DNA from: Bacteroidota bacterium
GTDB lineage: Bacteria > Bacteroidota > Bacteroidia > UBA7662 > CANHCV01
Length of the DNA stretch: 8,678 nucleotides
Direction: 5' to 3'
NCBI GenBank assembly: GCA_027488715.1
Contig: JAIYBD010000262.1
Span: forward strand, 1-8,678
A model generated the notes under the pieces. It was not told the origin of the DNA. It searched no databases and was given only the letters and a program-made list of their open reading frames with translations. Within the stretch, counting starts at the first letter, position 1; each line of letters begins with the position of its first letter. The position numbers and the translations under genes were made by a program. Shown here one piece after another: positions 1 through 6,686 of the stretch.

Positions 1-252
1 CACCTCATCCCCTTGTTTTTCATTTTGTTACGATGGGAAAAAGTTGACATAACCCCACCCAGCCGAAAGGCATACCTCATTGGAATTTTGACTTCGATTT
101 TAGCAGGAATTTTCTTCTATTCCCAAACATGGACACCCTCGGGTGCCATGATTGATACGGTCTGGATCCGAGAATATGGAATTCTTTGGGGTGGAGTGTT
201 TGGATTAACCATAACCATGCTTATTTTTGGGAAATCAACAAATCAAAAATGA
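1..252 (+). CDS. C-terminal part of an unidentified integral membrane protein (5' end outside window)
   Basis: The reading frame is open from the first base, so the gene is cut by the window edge and its true start is not visible; the TTG near position 13 is only an in-frame codon. The 83 residues present include the end of one hydrophobic segment (about 1-10), a second at about 25-40 and a third at about 59-76. They are joined by a basic loop (RWEKVD...PPSRK) and a Trp/Pro-containing loop. The tail GKSTNQK is hydrophilic. The stop TGA overlaps the gcvH start (ATGA), so the two genes are probably co-transcribed and translationally coupled. I do not recognise the family. Flavobacterial gcvH often has a VanZ-like membrane gene nearby, but that one normally lies downstream and this sequence does not look like VanZ. 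No function is proposed. Confidence 0.75.
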   Translation, partial: HLIPLFFILLRWEKVDITPPSRKAYLIGILTSILAGIFFYSQTWTPSGAMIDTVWIREYGILWGGVFGLTITMLIFGKSTNQK

Positions 253-629
253 ATTTTCCAAGCGATTTAAAGTACACCAAAGAACACGAATGGGTTCGTG
301 TTGAAGGAGATGTGGCCACCATTGGCATTACCGAATTTGCACAAAGTGAATTGGGCGATATCGTTTTCATCGATATCAATACCGTTGGAGATTCCATCGG
401 TCAAGATGAAATCTTCGGAGCAGTAGAAGCTGTTAAAACCGTTTCTGATTTGTTCATGCCCATCTCAGGTGAAGTGCTTGAGAAGAATGATGACCTTGAC
501 TCTTCACCAGAATCGGTGAACTCCGATCCTTACGGTGCCGGATGGATGATCAAAGTAAAAATGAGCAATCCATCTGAAATGGACGGCTTGCTTTCTGCTG
601 AAACATACCGTGAAATGGTAGGACACTAA
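249..629 (+). CDS. gcvH: Glycine cleavage system H protein (lipoyl carrier)
   Basis: This 126-residue protein has the standard GcvH length and fold signature. In the family, its lipoyl arm carries the aminomethyl group from glycine between the P, T and L proteins of the cytoplasmic glycine cleavage complex. The N-terminus (LKYTKEHEWVRVEG) and the start of the lipoyl domain (TIGITEFAQSELGDIVF) are typical. The lipoylated lysine is K63 in GAVEAVKTVSDL, followed by MPISGEV and the conserved NSDPYGAGWMIKV segment. I chose the ATG at 249 because homology begins at once after it and it overlaps the upstream stop by ATGA; the in-frame extension back to 186 lies inside the upstream gene. gcvT, gcvP and lipoylation genes are absent here, as is common in Bacteroidota where gcvH stands alone. 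A strong terminator follows. Confidence 0.97.
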   Translation: MNFPSDLKYTKEHEWVRVEGDVATIGITEFAQSELGDIVFIDINTVGDSIGQDEIFGAVEAVKTVSDLFMPISGEVLEKNDDLDSSPESVNSDPYGAGWMIKVKMSNPSEMDGLLSAETYREMVGH

Positions 630-651
630 TAACAACCAACCCTTGAATATG

Positions 652-679
652 AAGCCCTCCCCTGTTGGAGGGTTTTTTT
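652..679 (+). terminator. Rho-independent terminator after gcvH
   Basis: CCCTCC (655-660) pairs with GGAGGG (667-672) around the six-base loop CCTGTT, and the stem can be extended by AAG/TTT including one G-U pair. Seven T residues (673-679) follow directly. It lies 22 bases after the gcvH stop and before the PadR promoter, so it separates the two transcription units. Confidence 0.9.
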
Positions 680-709
680 ATGTCCGAAAAAAAAAATTCA
701 TTTTACCTA

Positions 710-730
710 GTACTTTGTATTGCATAGTAC
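710..730. promoter_or_regulatory. Palindromic operator, probably for the PadR-type regulator
   Basis: GTACTTTGTATTGCATAGTAC is a 21-base imperfect palindrome: 8 of 10 base pairs match across the central T at 720. It contains TAGTAC twice (708-713 and 725-730). It covers the predicted -33 element of the promoter just upstream of the padR-like gene, the expected position for an autorepressor site. PadR proteins bind such dyads as dimers. Binding by the adjacent gene product is inferred from position and symmetry. Confidence 0.65.
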
Positions 731-750
731 CAAGTCATGCATTAGATTTG
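720..750 (+). promoter_or_regulatory. Bacteroidota-type promoter of the PadR-PspC operon
   Basis: A perfect -7 element TAnnTTTG (TAGATTTG, 743-750) lies 20 bases after a -33-like TTG (720-722). Only CACC separates it from the ATG at 755. In this phylum transcription starts a few bases after the -7 element, so the message would be leaderless or nearly so. The -33 element is inside the palindromic operator. Confidence 0.8.
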
Positions 751-754
751 CACC

Positions 755-1084
755 ATGAACGAAGAGAACTTTCGGTCTCAAATGAAAAAAGGAATTCTTG
801 AATTGTGCGTGTTGAAAATCGTTCAAGTCCAAGAATGCTATGCTTCCAACATTTCAGAACGATTAAAAAAAGCCGATTTATTGGTCGTGGAAGGCACCCT
901 CTACCCACTCCTAACCCGCATGAAAAACGCAGGATGGATCCAATACCGCTGGGAGGAAAGTAAATCGGGACCACCAAGAAAATACTACCAAATCACCGAA
1001 GAAGGGATCTCCATCTTGCAAAAACTAGAAAAGGAATGGGATTCATTAACCCAATCGATTCAATCCTTAAATCAACCGTCATGA
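755..1084 (+). CDS. PadR-family winged-helix transcriptional regulator
   Basis: This 109-residue protein is a minimal PadR regulator. The N-terminal helix-turn-helix region covers about residues 10-62 (KKGILELCVLKIV ... SNISERLKKADLLVVEGTLYPLLTRMKNAGWI). The signature EGTLYPLLTRMKNAGWI leads into a beta wing (YRWEESKSGPPRKYYQITEEG, about 64-84). A short C-terminal helix (about 85-109) would be the dimerisation part. The length fits the short PadR class usually found before PspC genes in Bacteroidota. There is no Shine-Dalgarno sequence; the start is fixed by the promoter ending four bases upstream. The stop overlaps the PspC start (ATGA), so regulator and membrane protein are made together. 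The likely role is autorepression through the palindrome at 710-730. The inducing signal cannot be seen; envelope stress is a guess from the partner. Confidence 0.93.
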   Translation: MNEENFRSQMKKGILELCVLKIVQVQECYASNISERLKKADLLVVEGTLYPLLTRMKNAGWIQYRWEESKSGPPRKYYQITEEGISILQKLEKEWDSLTQSIQSLNQPS

Positions 1085-2601
1085 AAAAAACCATCCATAT
1101 CAATGTCAGCGGGCAATTGTTTCATGTTGACGAAGACGCTTTTGAAAAGTTAAGCGGATATTTAAAGAGTTTAGAACTTTCCCTTCAACAACAAGAAGGA
1201 GGACAAGAAATTTACTCCGACTTGGAGGCTCGGGTGGCCGAATTGTTCCAGGAAAAACTCTCCTCTAAGAGTCAGATTGTAAGCATAGAAATGGTTGATG
1301 CGGTGATTGAGCAAATCGGTACACCGGAAGAAATGCTCGGTGCATCAACAGAGGAAGCGCAACAAGCACCCCAAGAATCAACCCAAGTGATTTCCCGCCG
1401 CCTTTTTCGTGATGGGGAAGATAAGATGATTGGCGGTGTGGCGGCGGGAATTGCAGCCTATTTCCAAATTGATCCTACCGTAGTGCGGGTTTTGGCTGCG
1501 ATTCTCATTTTGAGCGGTGTTGGATTTGGGTTTTATCTCCTCCTTTGGATCGTGATTCCCGAAGCCAAAACCCCTGCAGAACGATTGAAAATGAAAGGAG
1601 AGCCCGTCAACTTGAAAAATCTGCAAGACCAGGCCAGCCAAGAATTGAACGAAATAAAATCGAGAGTGCATGGCTGGATGAAAAAGGAACCCCAAAATGC
1701 CTTCGAACGAATCGTTGCCTTCCTTGTACAAATTTTCCAATTCATCCTGAAAACACTCTCTAAAGTCGTTCGATGGATCCTCATTTCATTTTTAATCTTC
1801 TTTCTATTTACGTTAACCATTGTTTTGATTGGCCTCTTTTTTACAGGAATTCAAGTCGGAAGTGTTCACCTCATCCCTTCCGAAATTGCGGGAATCTTAG
1901 GAAACTCCCTTCCCGAAGGATTTGATGCCTTTTCGTTTTGGGCCATTGGCTTTTTGTTGGTCCTTGCTCCCATTTATTGGGTCATTTCCATCTCCATTCG
2001 AATGATCTTTAACTTGCCAAAAACCAATCCGGTTTTGAAAAAATTGAATACTACGATTGGAATATTATCAGCCATCGGATGGGTCCTTGCTTTTGTTCTG
2101 GGTGTTCAGTTAGCCATGGAATTTCGCACTACAGATACGGTCGCCCAATCCGTGAGCCTTCCCAAAGTAAACCAATACACCATCGTTAACGAATCGTTTC
2201 AGTCTCTCAAATCTGGATTTGAAATTGAAGATGAAGAAGATGGAATAGACTGGTTTATCTCGAATAAACGCTGGTACCAAAATCAGGTAGAAGTGGATGT
2301 AAACGATTCTCCCGATAGCACCGCTTTTGTTAAGGTCATTCGTATTTCTAAAGGGAAAGATTCGGAAAAGGCCCATGAACTTGCATCCGAAATTCAGTAT
2401 TCAATCCGAGTAGATTCCACCGGAAAAATCACTTTACCCAGCCATTTTTCCTTTCCATTTTCTCAACCTTTCCGTGCCCAACACGTCAGAATTCGCATCT
2501 TTCTTCCTAAATCAACCGAAATAATTCAACAAATCGACGATCAATGTACTTTCCCAACGATCGACCGACGGGAAGTGGCCAACATCAAGCATTTGTATTG
2601 A
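1081..2601 (+). CDS. PspC-domain membrane protein, large Bacteroidota type
   Basis: This is a 506-residue protein. Residues 1-88 form the N-terminal domain typical of Bacteroidota PspC proteins (KKTIHINVSGQLFHVDEDAFEKL ... DLEARVAELF ... VIEQIGTPEEMLG). The PspC domain proper is at about 106-167 (RRLFRDGEDKMIGGVAAGIAAYF, then a hydrophobic helix to LLWIVIPEAKTPAERL). Further membrane segments are likely at about 231-254, 284-306 and 324-346. The last 150 or so residues are hydrophilic and rich in beta-type sequence. PspC proteins are linked to envelope stress responses; the exact role of this large form is not established. I chose the ATG at 1081 because the conserved N-terminus starts there and it overlaps the PadR stop; the 15 extra in-frame residues back to 1036 are PadR coding sequence in another frame. 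The 3' end overlaps the convergent FAD-dehydrogenase gene by 17 bases. Confidence 0.93.
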   Translation: MKKTIHINVSGQLFHVDEDAFEKLSGYLKSLELSLQQQEGGQEIYSDLEARVAELFQEKLSSKSQIVSIEMVDAVIEQIGTPEEMLGASTEEAQQAPQESTQVISRRLFRDGEDKMIGGVAAGIAAYFQIDPTVVRVLAAILILSGVGFGFYLLLWIVIPEAKTPAERLKMKGEPVNLKNLQDQASQELNEIKSRVHGWMKKEPQNAFERIVAFLVQIFQFILKTLSKVVRWILISFLIFFLFTLTIVLIGLFFTGIQVGSVHLIPSEIAGILGNSLPEGFDAFSFWAIGFLLVLAPIYWVISISIRMIFNLPKTNPVLKKLNTTIGILSAIGWVLAFVLGVQLAMEFRTTDTVAQSVSLPKVNQYTIVNESFQSLKSGFEIEDEEDGIDWFISNKRWYQNQVEVDVNDSPDSTAFVKVIRISKGKDSEKAHELASEIQYSIRVDSTGKITLPSHFSFPFSQPFRAQHVRIRIFLPKSTEIIQQIDDQCTFPTIDRREVANIKHLY

Positions 2602-4144
2602 CCGAAGCAAGGATGGCCTGAACAACTGCCATTCCATCGAGGGCCGCACTCATGATTCCACCGGCATAGCCAGGGCCCTCACCGCATGGGTAAAGGTTTT
2701 GAAGGTGAATATGCCGCAGGGTTTCTCGGTCGCGCGGAATGCGCACCGGACTGCTGGTGCGGCTTTCCACCCCAACTAAAATGGCATCGTTGGTTCGGTA
2801 TCCCCGCATTTTCTTTCCAAAATCGATGAGTCCTTCCCTCAAACTTTCGGCAATGAACGAAGGTAAAATGGTGTTGAGATTGGCAGAAACCACTCCAGGT
2901 AAATAACTGCATTCGGGAAGATCAGCCGATAATCGGTTTTGGATAAAATCCTCCAATCGCTGGGCAGGAGCCGCTAAGCTTTGAGTAGCTTCAAATGCCC
3001 GCTGTTCCACCTGCTTTTGAAATTCCAAAGCGGCTAGCGGGCCATGTTCCGATTCCAAATGGGCCCAATGCTGCGGATTCACCGTTACCACCATGCCGCT
3101 ATTGGCAAATTTTCCGTTGCGTTTGCTGGGGCTCCATCCGTTCACCACCATTTCCTGATGATCGGTTGCCGCCGGAGCAATGATACCGCCCGGACACATG
3201 CAAAACGAAAAAACGCCATTCCCTTTGGCTTGGGTAACCAGGCTGTAGCTGCTAGGCGGCAAAAATTCACCACGTTCAGCTTGTTTGTATTGGATTTGAT
3301 CGATGATGGATTGTGGATGCTCCACCCGAACTCCCAGGGCGAAAGGTTTCGCTTCCAACGCAATGCCCCGGCGATGAAACAACTCAAAAATATCTCGAGC
3401 CGAGTGGCCGGTGGCAAGGATGAGCGTTTCAATTTGCTCCCATTCCCCACGTTGATTTTGAATGCTAGAAATACGATTTTCTTGAATCTCAAGGTCGGTA
3501 AGTTTGGTATCAAAATGGATTTCTCCCCCATACTTCAAGATGGTTTGTCGAATATTTTCAATGATGCCCGGCAACTTGTTGGTACCAATGTGGGGATGGG
3601 CATCCACCGAAATTTTAGGATCAGCTCCGTGATCGATTAGGCTTTGTAGAACCCGATGAACATCGCCTCGTTTTTTACTTCGGGTATACAGTTTACCATC
3701 GGAATACGTTCCTGCACCGCCTTCACCAAAGCAATAATTGCTTTCGGGATTCATTTTTCGCTCCTTGTTGATGGCCGCCAAATCTCGTCGACGTTCTTTC
3801 ACCGATTTCCCTCTTTCCCAAATAATGGGTTGAATTCCTTGTTCCAAAAGGCTTAATGCGGCATACATGCCTGCCGGTCCGAATCCAACAATATGCACTT
3901 TCCGAGGCAAAGACAACGTAGAAAAATTCCACCGCCCTTGTTCATCTTGAGGAAGATCACCTTCCCAAATTTTTACCTTGCAACGATAAACGATGGGCTT
4001 TTTACGAGCATCTAAGGAACGTTTTACAATCTGAAAATGTCGGCCATCCAAGGATCCCACTGCTTTTTCAATCTCCTTGATCTGCGCTTCCGTCGAATGC
4101 ACTTCTTCGGGGAGGAGAATGATTTCTAATTCGTTGGTTTCCAT
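2585..4144 (-). CDS. FAD-dependent dehydrogenase of the uncharacterised COG2509 type
   Basis: This 519-residue protein is probably a soluble flavoenzyme. Residues 1-80 form a small N-terminal domain of the kind seen in this family. The dinucleotide-binding motif follows (HIVGFGPAGMYAAL, G87-x-G89-xx-G92), with the acidic residue ending the second strand at E110 (IIWERG). The family signature FGEGGAGTYSDGKLYTR is at 139-155. An ATGHSARD segment lies at 244-251, a CMCPGG segment at 315-320, and the closing FAD motif CGEGPGYAGGIMSAALDG at 487-504. The substrate of this family is not known, so I give no reaction beyond FAD-linked redox. The ATG at 4144 is preferred over the TTG one codon upstream because it makes a TGATG stop/start overlap with the YitT gene. 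It is the last gene of a three-gene operon and converges on the PspC gene with a 17-base overlap. Confidence 0.9.
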   Translation of the reverse strand: METNELEIILLPEEVHSTEAQIKEIEKAVGSLDGRHFQIVKRSLDARKKPIVYRCKVKIWEGDLPQDEQGRWNFSTLSLPRKVHIVGFGPAGMYAALSLLEQGIQPIIWERGKSVKERRRDLAAINKERKMNPESNYCFGEGGAGTYSDGKLYTRSKKRGDVHRVLQSLIDHGADPKISVDAHPHIGTNKLPGIIENIRQTILKYGGEIHFDTKLTDLEIQENRISSIQNQRGEWEQIETLILATGHSARDIFELFHRRGIALEAKPFALGVRVEHPQSIIDQIQYKQAERGEFLPPSSYSLVTQAKGNGVFSFCMCPGGIIAPAATDHQEMVVNGWSPSKRNGKFANSGMVVTVNPQHWAHLESEHGPLAALEFQKQVEQRAFEATQSLAAPAQRLEDFIQNRLSADLPECSYLPGVVSANLNTILPSFIAESLREGLIDFGKKMRGYRTNDAILVGVESRTSSPVRIPRDRETLRHIHLQNLYPCGEGPGYAGGIMSAALDGMAVVQAILASVNTNA

Positions 4145-5016
4145 CAATGTTTGGCGATTTTTTTCAATACTCCACCGCTGGCTTCTTTGATGGAATAGGT
4201 GTACACAAAAGCGGTGGGATCAATCTCTTTCACCGCATTTTTCAACCGACGAACCTCCAAACGGGTAACAATAGTAAAAACAATGTCCACCTCGTTGCTC
4301 TGATGAAAATTATCGGGCAAGAATCCTCGTTCCCCTTTGTACACCGAAATTCCTTTCCCCAAATCCATCACCAATTTTTCTTTGATGTTTTCAGACTCAG
4401 CTGAAATAATGGTCACTCCCGTATATTCTTCAATTCCGCCAATCACATAACCAATGGTTTTTGAGGCGATGAAATAGGTTAACATGGAATAGAGTGCCAA
4501 TTCGATTCCGAAGAAGAATCCAGCAATAGCAAATAAAATCACGTTAAGCCCAAGAATAATTTCGGAAATGGTAAAGCCAGAACGCTTCAAGGTATACAAG
4601 GCCAAAACTTCGATACCGTCCAAGGCATATCCTCCTCGCATCGAAAGCCCAACTCCCAATCCCATGAAAAATCCGCCGAAAACCGATACAAGCAATCGGT
4701 CATGGGAAAGCACTTCGATGGGAAGAAATTCCAAGAAAAGAGCTAATAACGCAACGGAAAACAAAATTTTCAAGGAGAATTTCCAATGAATTTGTTTTAC
4801 CCCTAACACCAAAAAAGGAATATTAATGAGGAAAAGTAACAGGGGCAAATTCCAATGAAAAAGTTCGTGAAGCAATAAAGAAACTCCCGTAACCCCGCCG
4901 TCGAGTGCGCCATTGGGAACCAATAAACCTTTCAACGCAACACAAACAGAAATGATGCCTCCCAAAAGGTAAGCGGCATCGATCATTCTTTCTTTTAACG
5001 AATGGGGATGACTCAT
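4144..5016 (-). CDS. YitT-family membrane protein with C-terminal DUF2179 domain
   Basis: The protein has 290 residues, the usual YitT length. About six hydrophobic segments (roughly 13-33, 56-73, 83-101, 108-126, 150-170, 172-193) form the YitT membrane domain. It contains the two related glycine motifs of the family, NGALDGGVTGVSLLL (35-49) and GGYALDGIEVLALY (128-141), which suggest an internal duplication. The cytoplasmic DUF2179 domain follows at about 200-280, with KGISVYKGERGF, the TIVTRLEVRRLKNAVKEIDPTAFV segment and a short basic tail. YitT proteins are thought to be transporters, but their substrate is not known; DUF2179 is expected to be a regulatory or ligand-binding part. The start overlaps the cyclase stop by ATGA and the stop overlaps the dehydrogenase start by one base, so synthesis of all three proteins is probably coupled. 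Confidence 0.93.
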   Translation of the reverse strand: MSHPHSLKERMIDAAYLLGGIISVCVALKGLLVPNGALDGGVTGVSLLLHELFHWNLPLLLFLINIPFLVLGVKQIHWKFSLKILFSVALLALFLEFLPIEVLSHDRLLVSVFGGFFMGLGVGLSMRGGYALDGIEVLALYTLKRSGFTISEIILGLNVILFAIAGFFFGIELALYSMLTYFIASKTIGYVIGGIEEYTGVTIISAESENIKEKLVMDLGKGISVYKGERGFLPDNFHQSNEVDIVFTIVTRLEVRRLKNAVKEIDPTAFVYTYSIKEASGGVLKKIAKH

Positions 5017-6626
5017 GATGGAGATAAAAGAAGTTTCAATTGTTGTAAATGTTCCAATTTTTGAGGATTCCTACGTTCCATGGAGGTAGCAGTGAAATAC
5101 TGATGAGTAGAAAGAAATCCAACCTGCAATTCATTCCATTGTTGCTCATTCTGTATCACTTTTTGGAACTTCAATTCGTCGAACAAACGACGGCCAATCA
5201 CGTGAAAATCGGTTCGTCCCAAGTAATCTAAATCGGCATCAGCGATAATTTCTTCCAATTTATTTTGAGGAGACTGGGGAATTTGAGTAGCACGAATCAA
5301 TCCGAAAATCACTTCAATTTCGGCGGGGGAATAGTTGAATTGAGGAAGAAATTTTGCTGCGAGTTGGCAAGACACTTCTTCATGCCCTTTGCTCGTATGC
5401 AAAAAACCCAAGTCGTGAAACCAAACTGCCGTGAGCAATAATTCTCGATCATCACGGTCTATTTTTTCGAAATAAGAAAGCCGATCTGCCGCATGGTAAA
5501 CATCCACCGTATGATCCAAATTGTGGTAAAACAAACCTTCCGGAAGGTGATTCATCAATTGATCTTCGGCAAACTTTCGAACCTGCTCCAATCGAGTTAA
5601 GGCGGTTGGAATAGCGAATAACTGCATGGCTTCCGCACCTTTTAATTGAACTTCACCCAAGGAAATGATCTCATACTTTTCCCTAATCAAACTCAAAGTA
5701 TGCTCAGAAACGGTCACATGCATTTCCAAACCATTGCTCTCTACCCTGGATGCAATGTTTACGTCGTGTCCGAAAATATCGTAAATGAATCGCGTTTTGC
5801 CAATAATTCCAGCAATCACCGATCCAGAGTGAATACCTATTCGACATTTCCATTCTTGGTCAGCTTGGGTATTTCGATCCTCCAAAAAGCGAATGAACTC
5901 CAAACCCAGTTTCACCAATTTATCGGCGTGAATAGGATCAAATTCGTGAATTCCAGTAGCAGCCATGTATGCATCGCCGATGGTTTTAATTCGGCTACAT
6001 TGATATTTTGAACACAATTCATCGAAGTATCCGTAAATATCATTGAGTTCTGAAATTAAAAATTCAGGATCTAATTTGGAAGAAATTTGGGTAAATCCCA
6101 CCAAATCGCAAAACATGATGGATACATGATCTTGAATCTGGGGTTTATGTACCCCATCCACCATTAAATCTGAAATCACATTTTCAGGAAGAAGCACTTT
6201 CAACAACTCCTCGGTCCTGCTACGCTCCTGCTGAAGCGCAATATGCGTTCGAATACGGGCTTTTACAATTTCGGGATTGATGGGTTTCGAAATAAAATCA
6301 GCTCCGCCACTCGAAAAACCCATGGTTTCATCGGCTACTTCATTCAAAGCGGTTAAAAAAATCACGGGAATTTTTTGAGTCAATGGATTGGCTTTCAACT
6401 GCTCACAAACTTCGTAACCGTTCATATCCGGCATCATGACATCCAATAAAATCAAATCGGGATGTGGAAAATTACCCGCTATTTCCAATGCTTTTTGTCC
6501 ATTTTTCGCCACTTTGATTTGATAATCATCTTTCAAAATGGCCGAAAGCAATTGCAAATTTTCAACCGAGTCGTCAACGGCCAATACCAAAGGTCGAGAA
6601 GCAATATTTCCAAAAAGTTTCGCCAT
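5013..6626 (-). CDS. Response regulator / class III adenylate cyclase / HD-domain fusion protein
   Basis: This soluble three-domain protein has 537 residues. The receiver domain (about 12-130) has the acidic pair D18-D19, phospho-acceptor D62 in LLDVMMPDMNG, T92 and K114. A helical linker (about 128-158, LLKVLLPENVISDL) leads to a class III cyclase domain (about 165-340). That domain keeps the metal-binding aspartates D174 (FCDLVGFT) and D218 (IGDAYMA), the adenine-specifying pair K214 and D283 (YDIFGHDVN), and the transition-state residues N290 and R294. All catalytic residues are therefore present, and the specificity pair predicts cAMP rather than cGMP. The C-terminal HD domain (about 345-515) has YHNLDHTVDV (H368, H372), the HD pair H404-D405, H415, and the IADADLDYLGR cluster (D463, D465, D467). 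It may be a metal-dependent phosphohydrolase; its substrate is unknown. No partner histidine kinase is in the window. The gene heads the three-gene operon and has its own promoter. Confidence 0.95.
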   Translation of the reverse strand: MAKLFGNIASRPLVLAVDDSVENLQLLSAILKDDYQIKVAKNGQKALEIAGNFPHPDLILLDVMMPDMNGYEVCEQLKANPLTQKIPVIFLTALNEVADETMGFSSGGADFISKPINPEIVKARIRTHIALQQERSRTEELLKVLLPENVISDLMVDGVHKPQIQDHVSIMFCDLVGFTQISSKLDPEFLISELNDIYGYFDELCSKYQCSRIKTIGDAYMAATGIHEFDPIHADKLVKLGLEFIRFLEDRNTQADQEWKCRIGIHSGSVIAGIIGKTRFIYDIFGHDVNIASRVESNGLEMHVTVSEHTLSLIREKYEIISLGEVQLKGAEAMQLFAIPTALTRLEQVRKFAEDQLMNHLPEGLFYHNLDHTVDVYHAADRLSYFEKIDRDDRELLLTAVWFHDLGFLHTSKGHEEVSCQLAAKFLPQFNYSPAEIEVIFGLIRATQIPQSPQNKLEEIIADADLDYLGRTDFHVIGRRLFDELKFQKVIQNEQQWNELQVGFLSTHQYFTATSMERRNPQKLEHLQQLKLLLSPS

Positions 6627-6645
6627 GTTGAGGTGGTTTATGTTG

Positions 6646-6653
6646 CAAAGGTA
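6646..6653 (-). promoter_or_regulatory. -7 element of the cyclase-YitT-dehydrogenase operon
   Basis: Read on the minus strand this is TACCTTTG, a perfect TAnnTTTG followed by CAAC. Transcription should begin near 6639-6642, giving a leader of about 15 bases before the ATG at 6626. That leader (ACATAAACCACCTCAAC) has no Shine-Dalgarno sequence. No good -33 TTG is visible; the expected position falls on the -7 element of the opposite promoter. Confidence 0.75.
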
Positions 6654-6674
6654 CCATTTTTATTTTTTTTGATT

Positions 6675-6682
6675 TAGGTTTG
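6675..6682 (+). promoter_or_regulatory. -7 element of the DUF151-UVR gene
   Basis: TAGGTTTG is a perfect TAnnTTTG and is followed by CACC and the ATG at 6687, so the mRNA is predicted to be leaderless or nearly so. A T-rich tract (6657-6670) lies upstream. No canonical -33 TTG is found at the usual distance; that position overlaps the divergent cyclase promoter. Confidence 0.78.
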
Positions 6683-6686
6683 CACC

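Noticed and set aside
186..248. Upstream ATG extending GcvH by 21 residues
   Set aside because: GcvH homology starts at the ATG at 249; the extension lies in the upstream membrane gene.
1036..1080. Upstream ATG extending the PspC protein by 15 residues
   Set aside because: These bases encode the PadR C-terminus in another frame, and the conserved PspC N-terminus starts at the ATG at 1081, which overlaps the PadR stop.
3044..3640. A 198-codon open frame on the + strand inside the FAD-dehydrogenase gene
   Set aside because: It lies fully antisense to a well-conserved flavoenzyme, has no promoter or recognisable domain, and its composition is that of a shadow frame.
4145..4147. TTG as start of the FAD-dehydrogenase gene
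   Set aside because: The very next codon is ATG and forms a TGATG overlap with the YitT stop, a better start.
5646..6011. A 121-codon + strand frame antisense to the cyclase gene
   Set aside because: The opposite strand encodes conserved cyclase motifs throughout this stretch, and the frame shows no known motif or promoter.
6657..6670. T-rich tract as a terminator for a transcript reading rightward
   Set aside because: There is no GC-rich hairpin before it and no + strand gene ends there; it sits between two promoters and is better read as promoter spacer.
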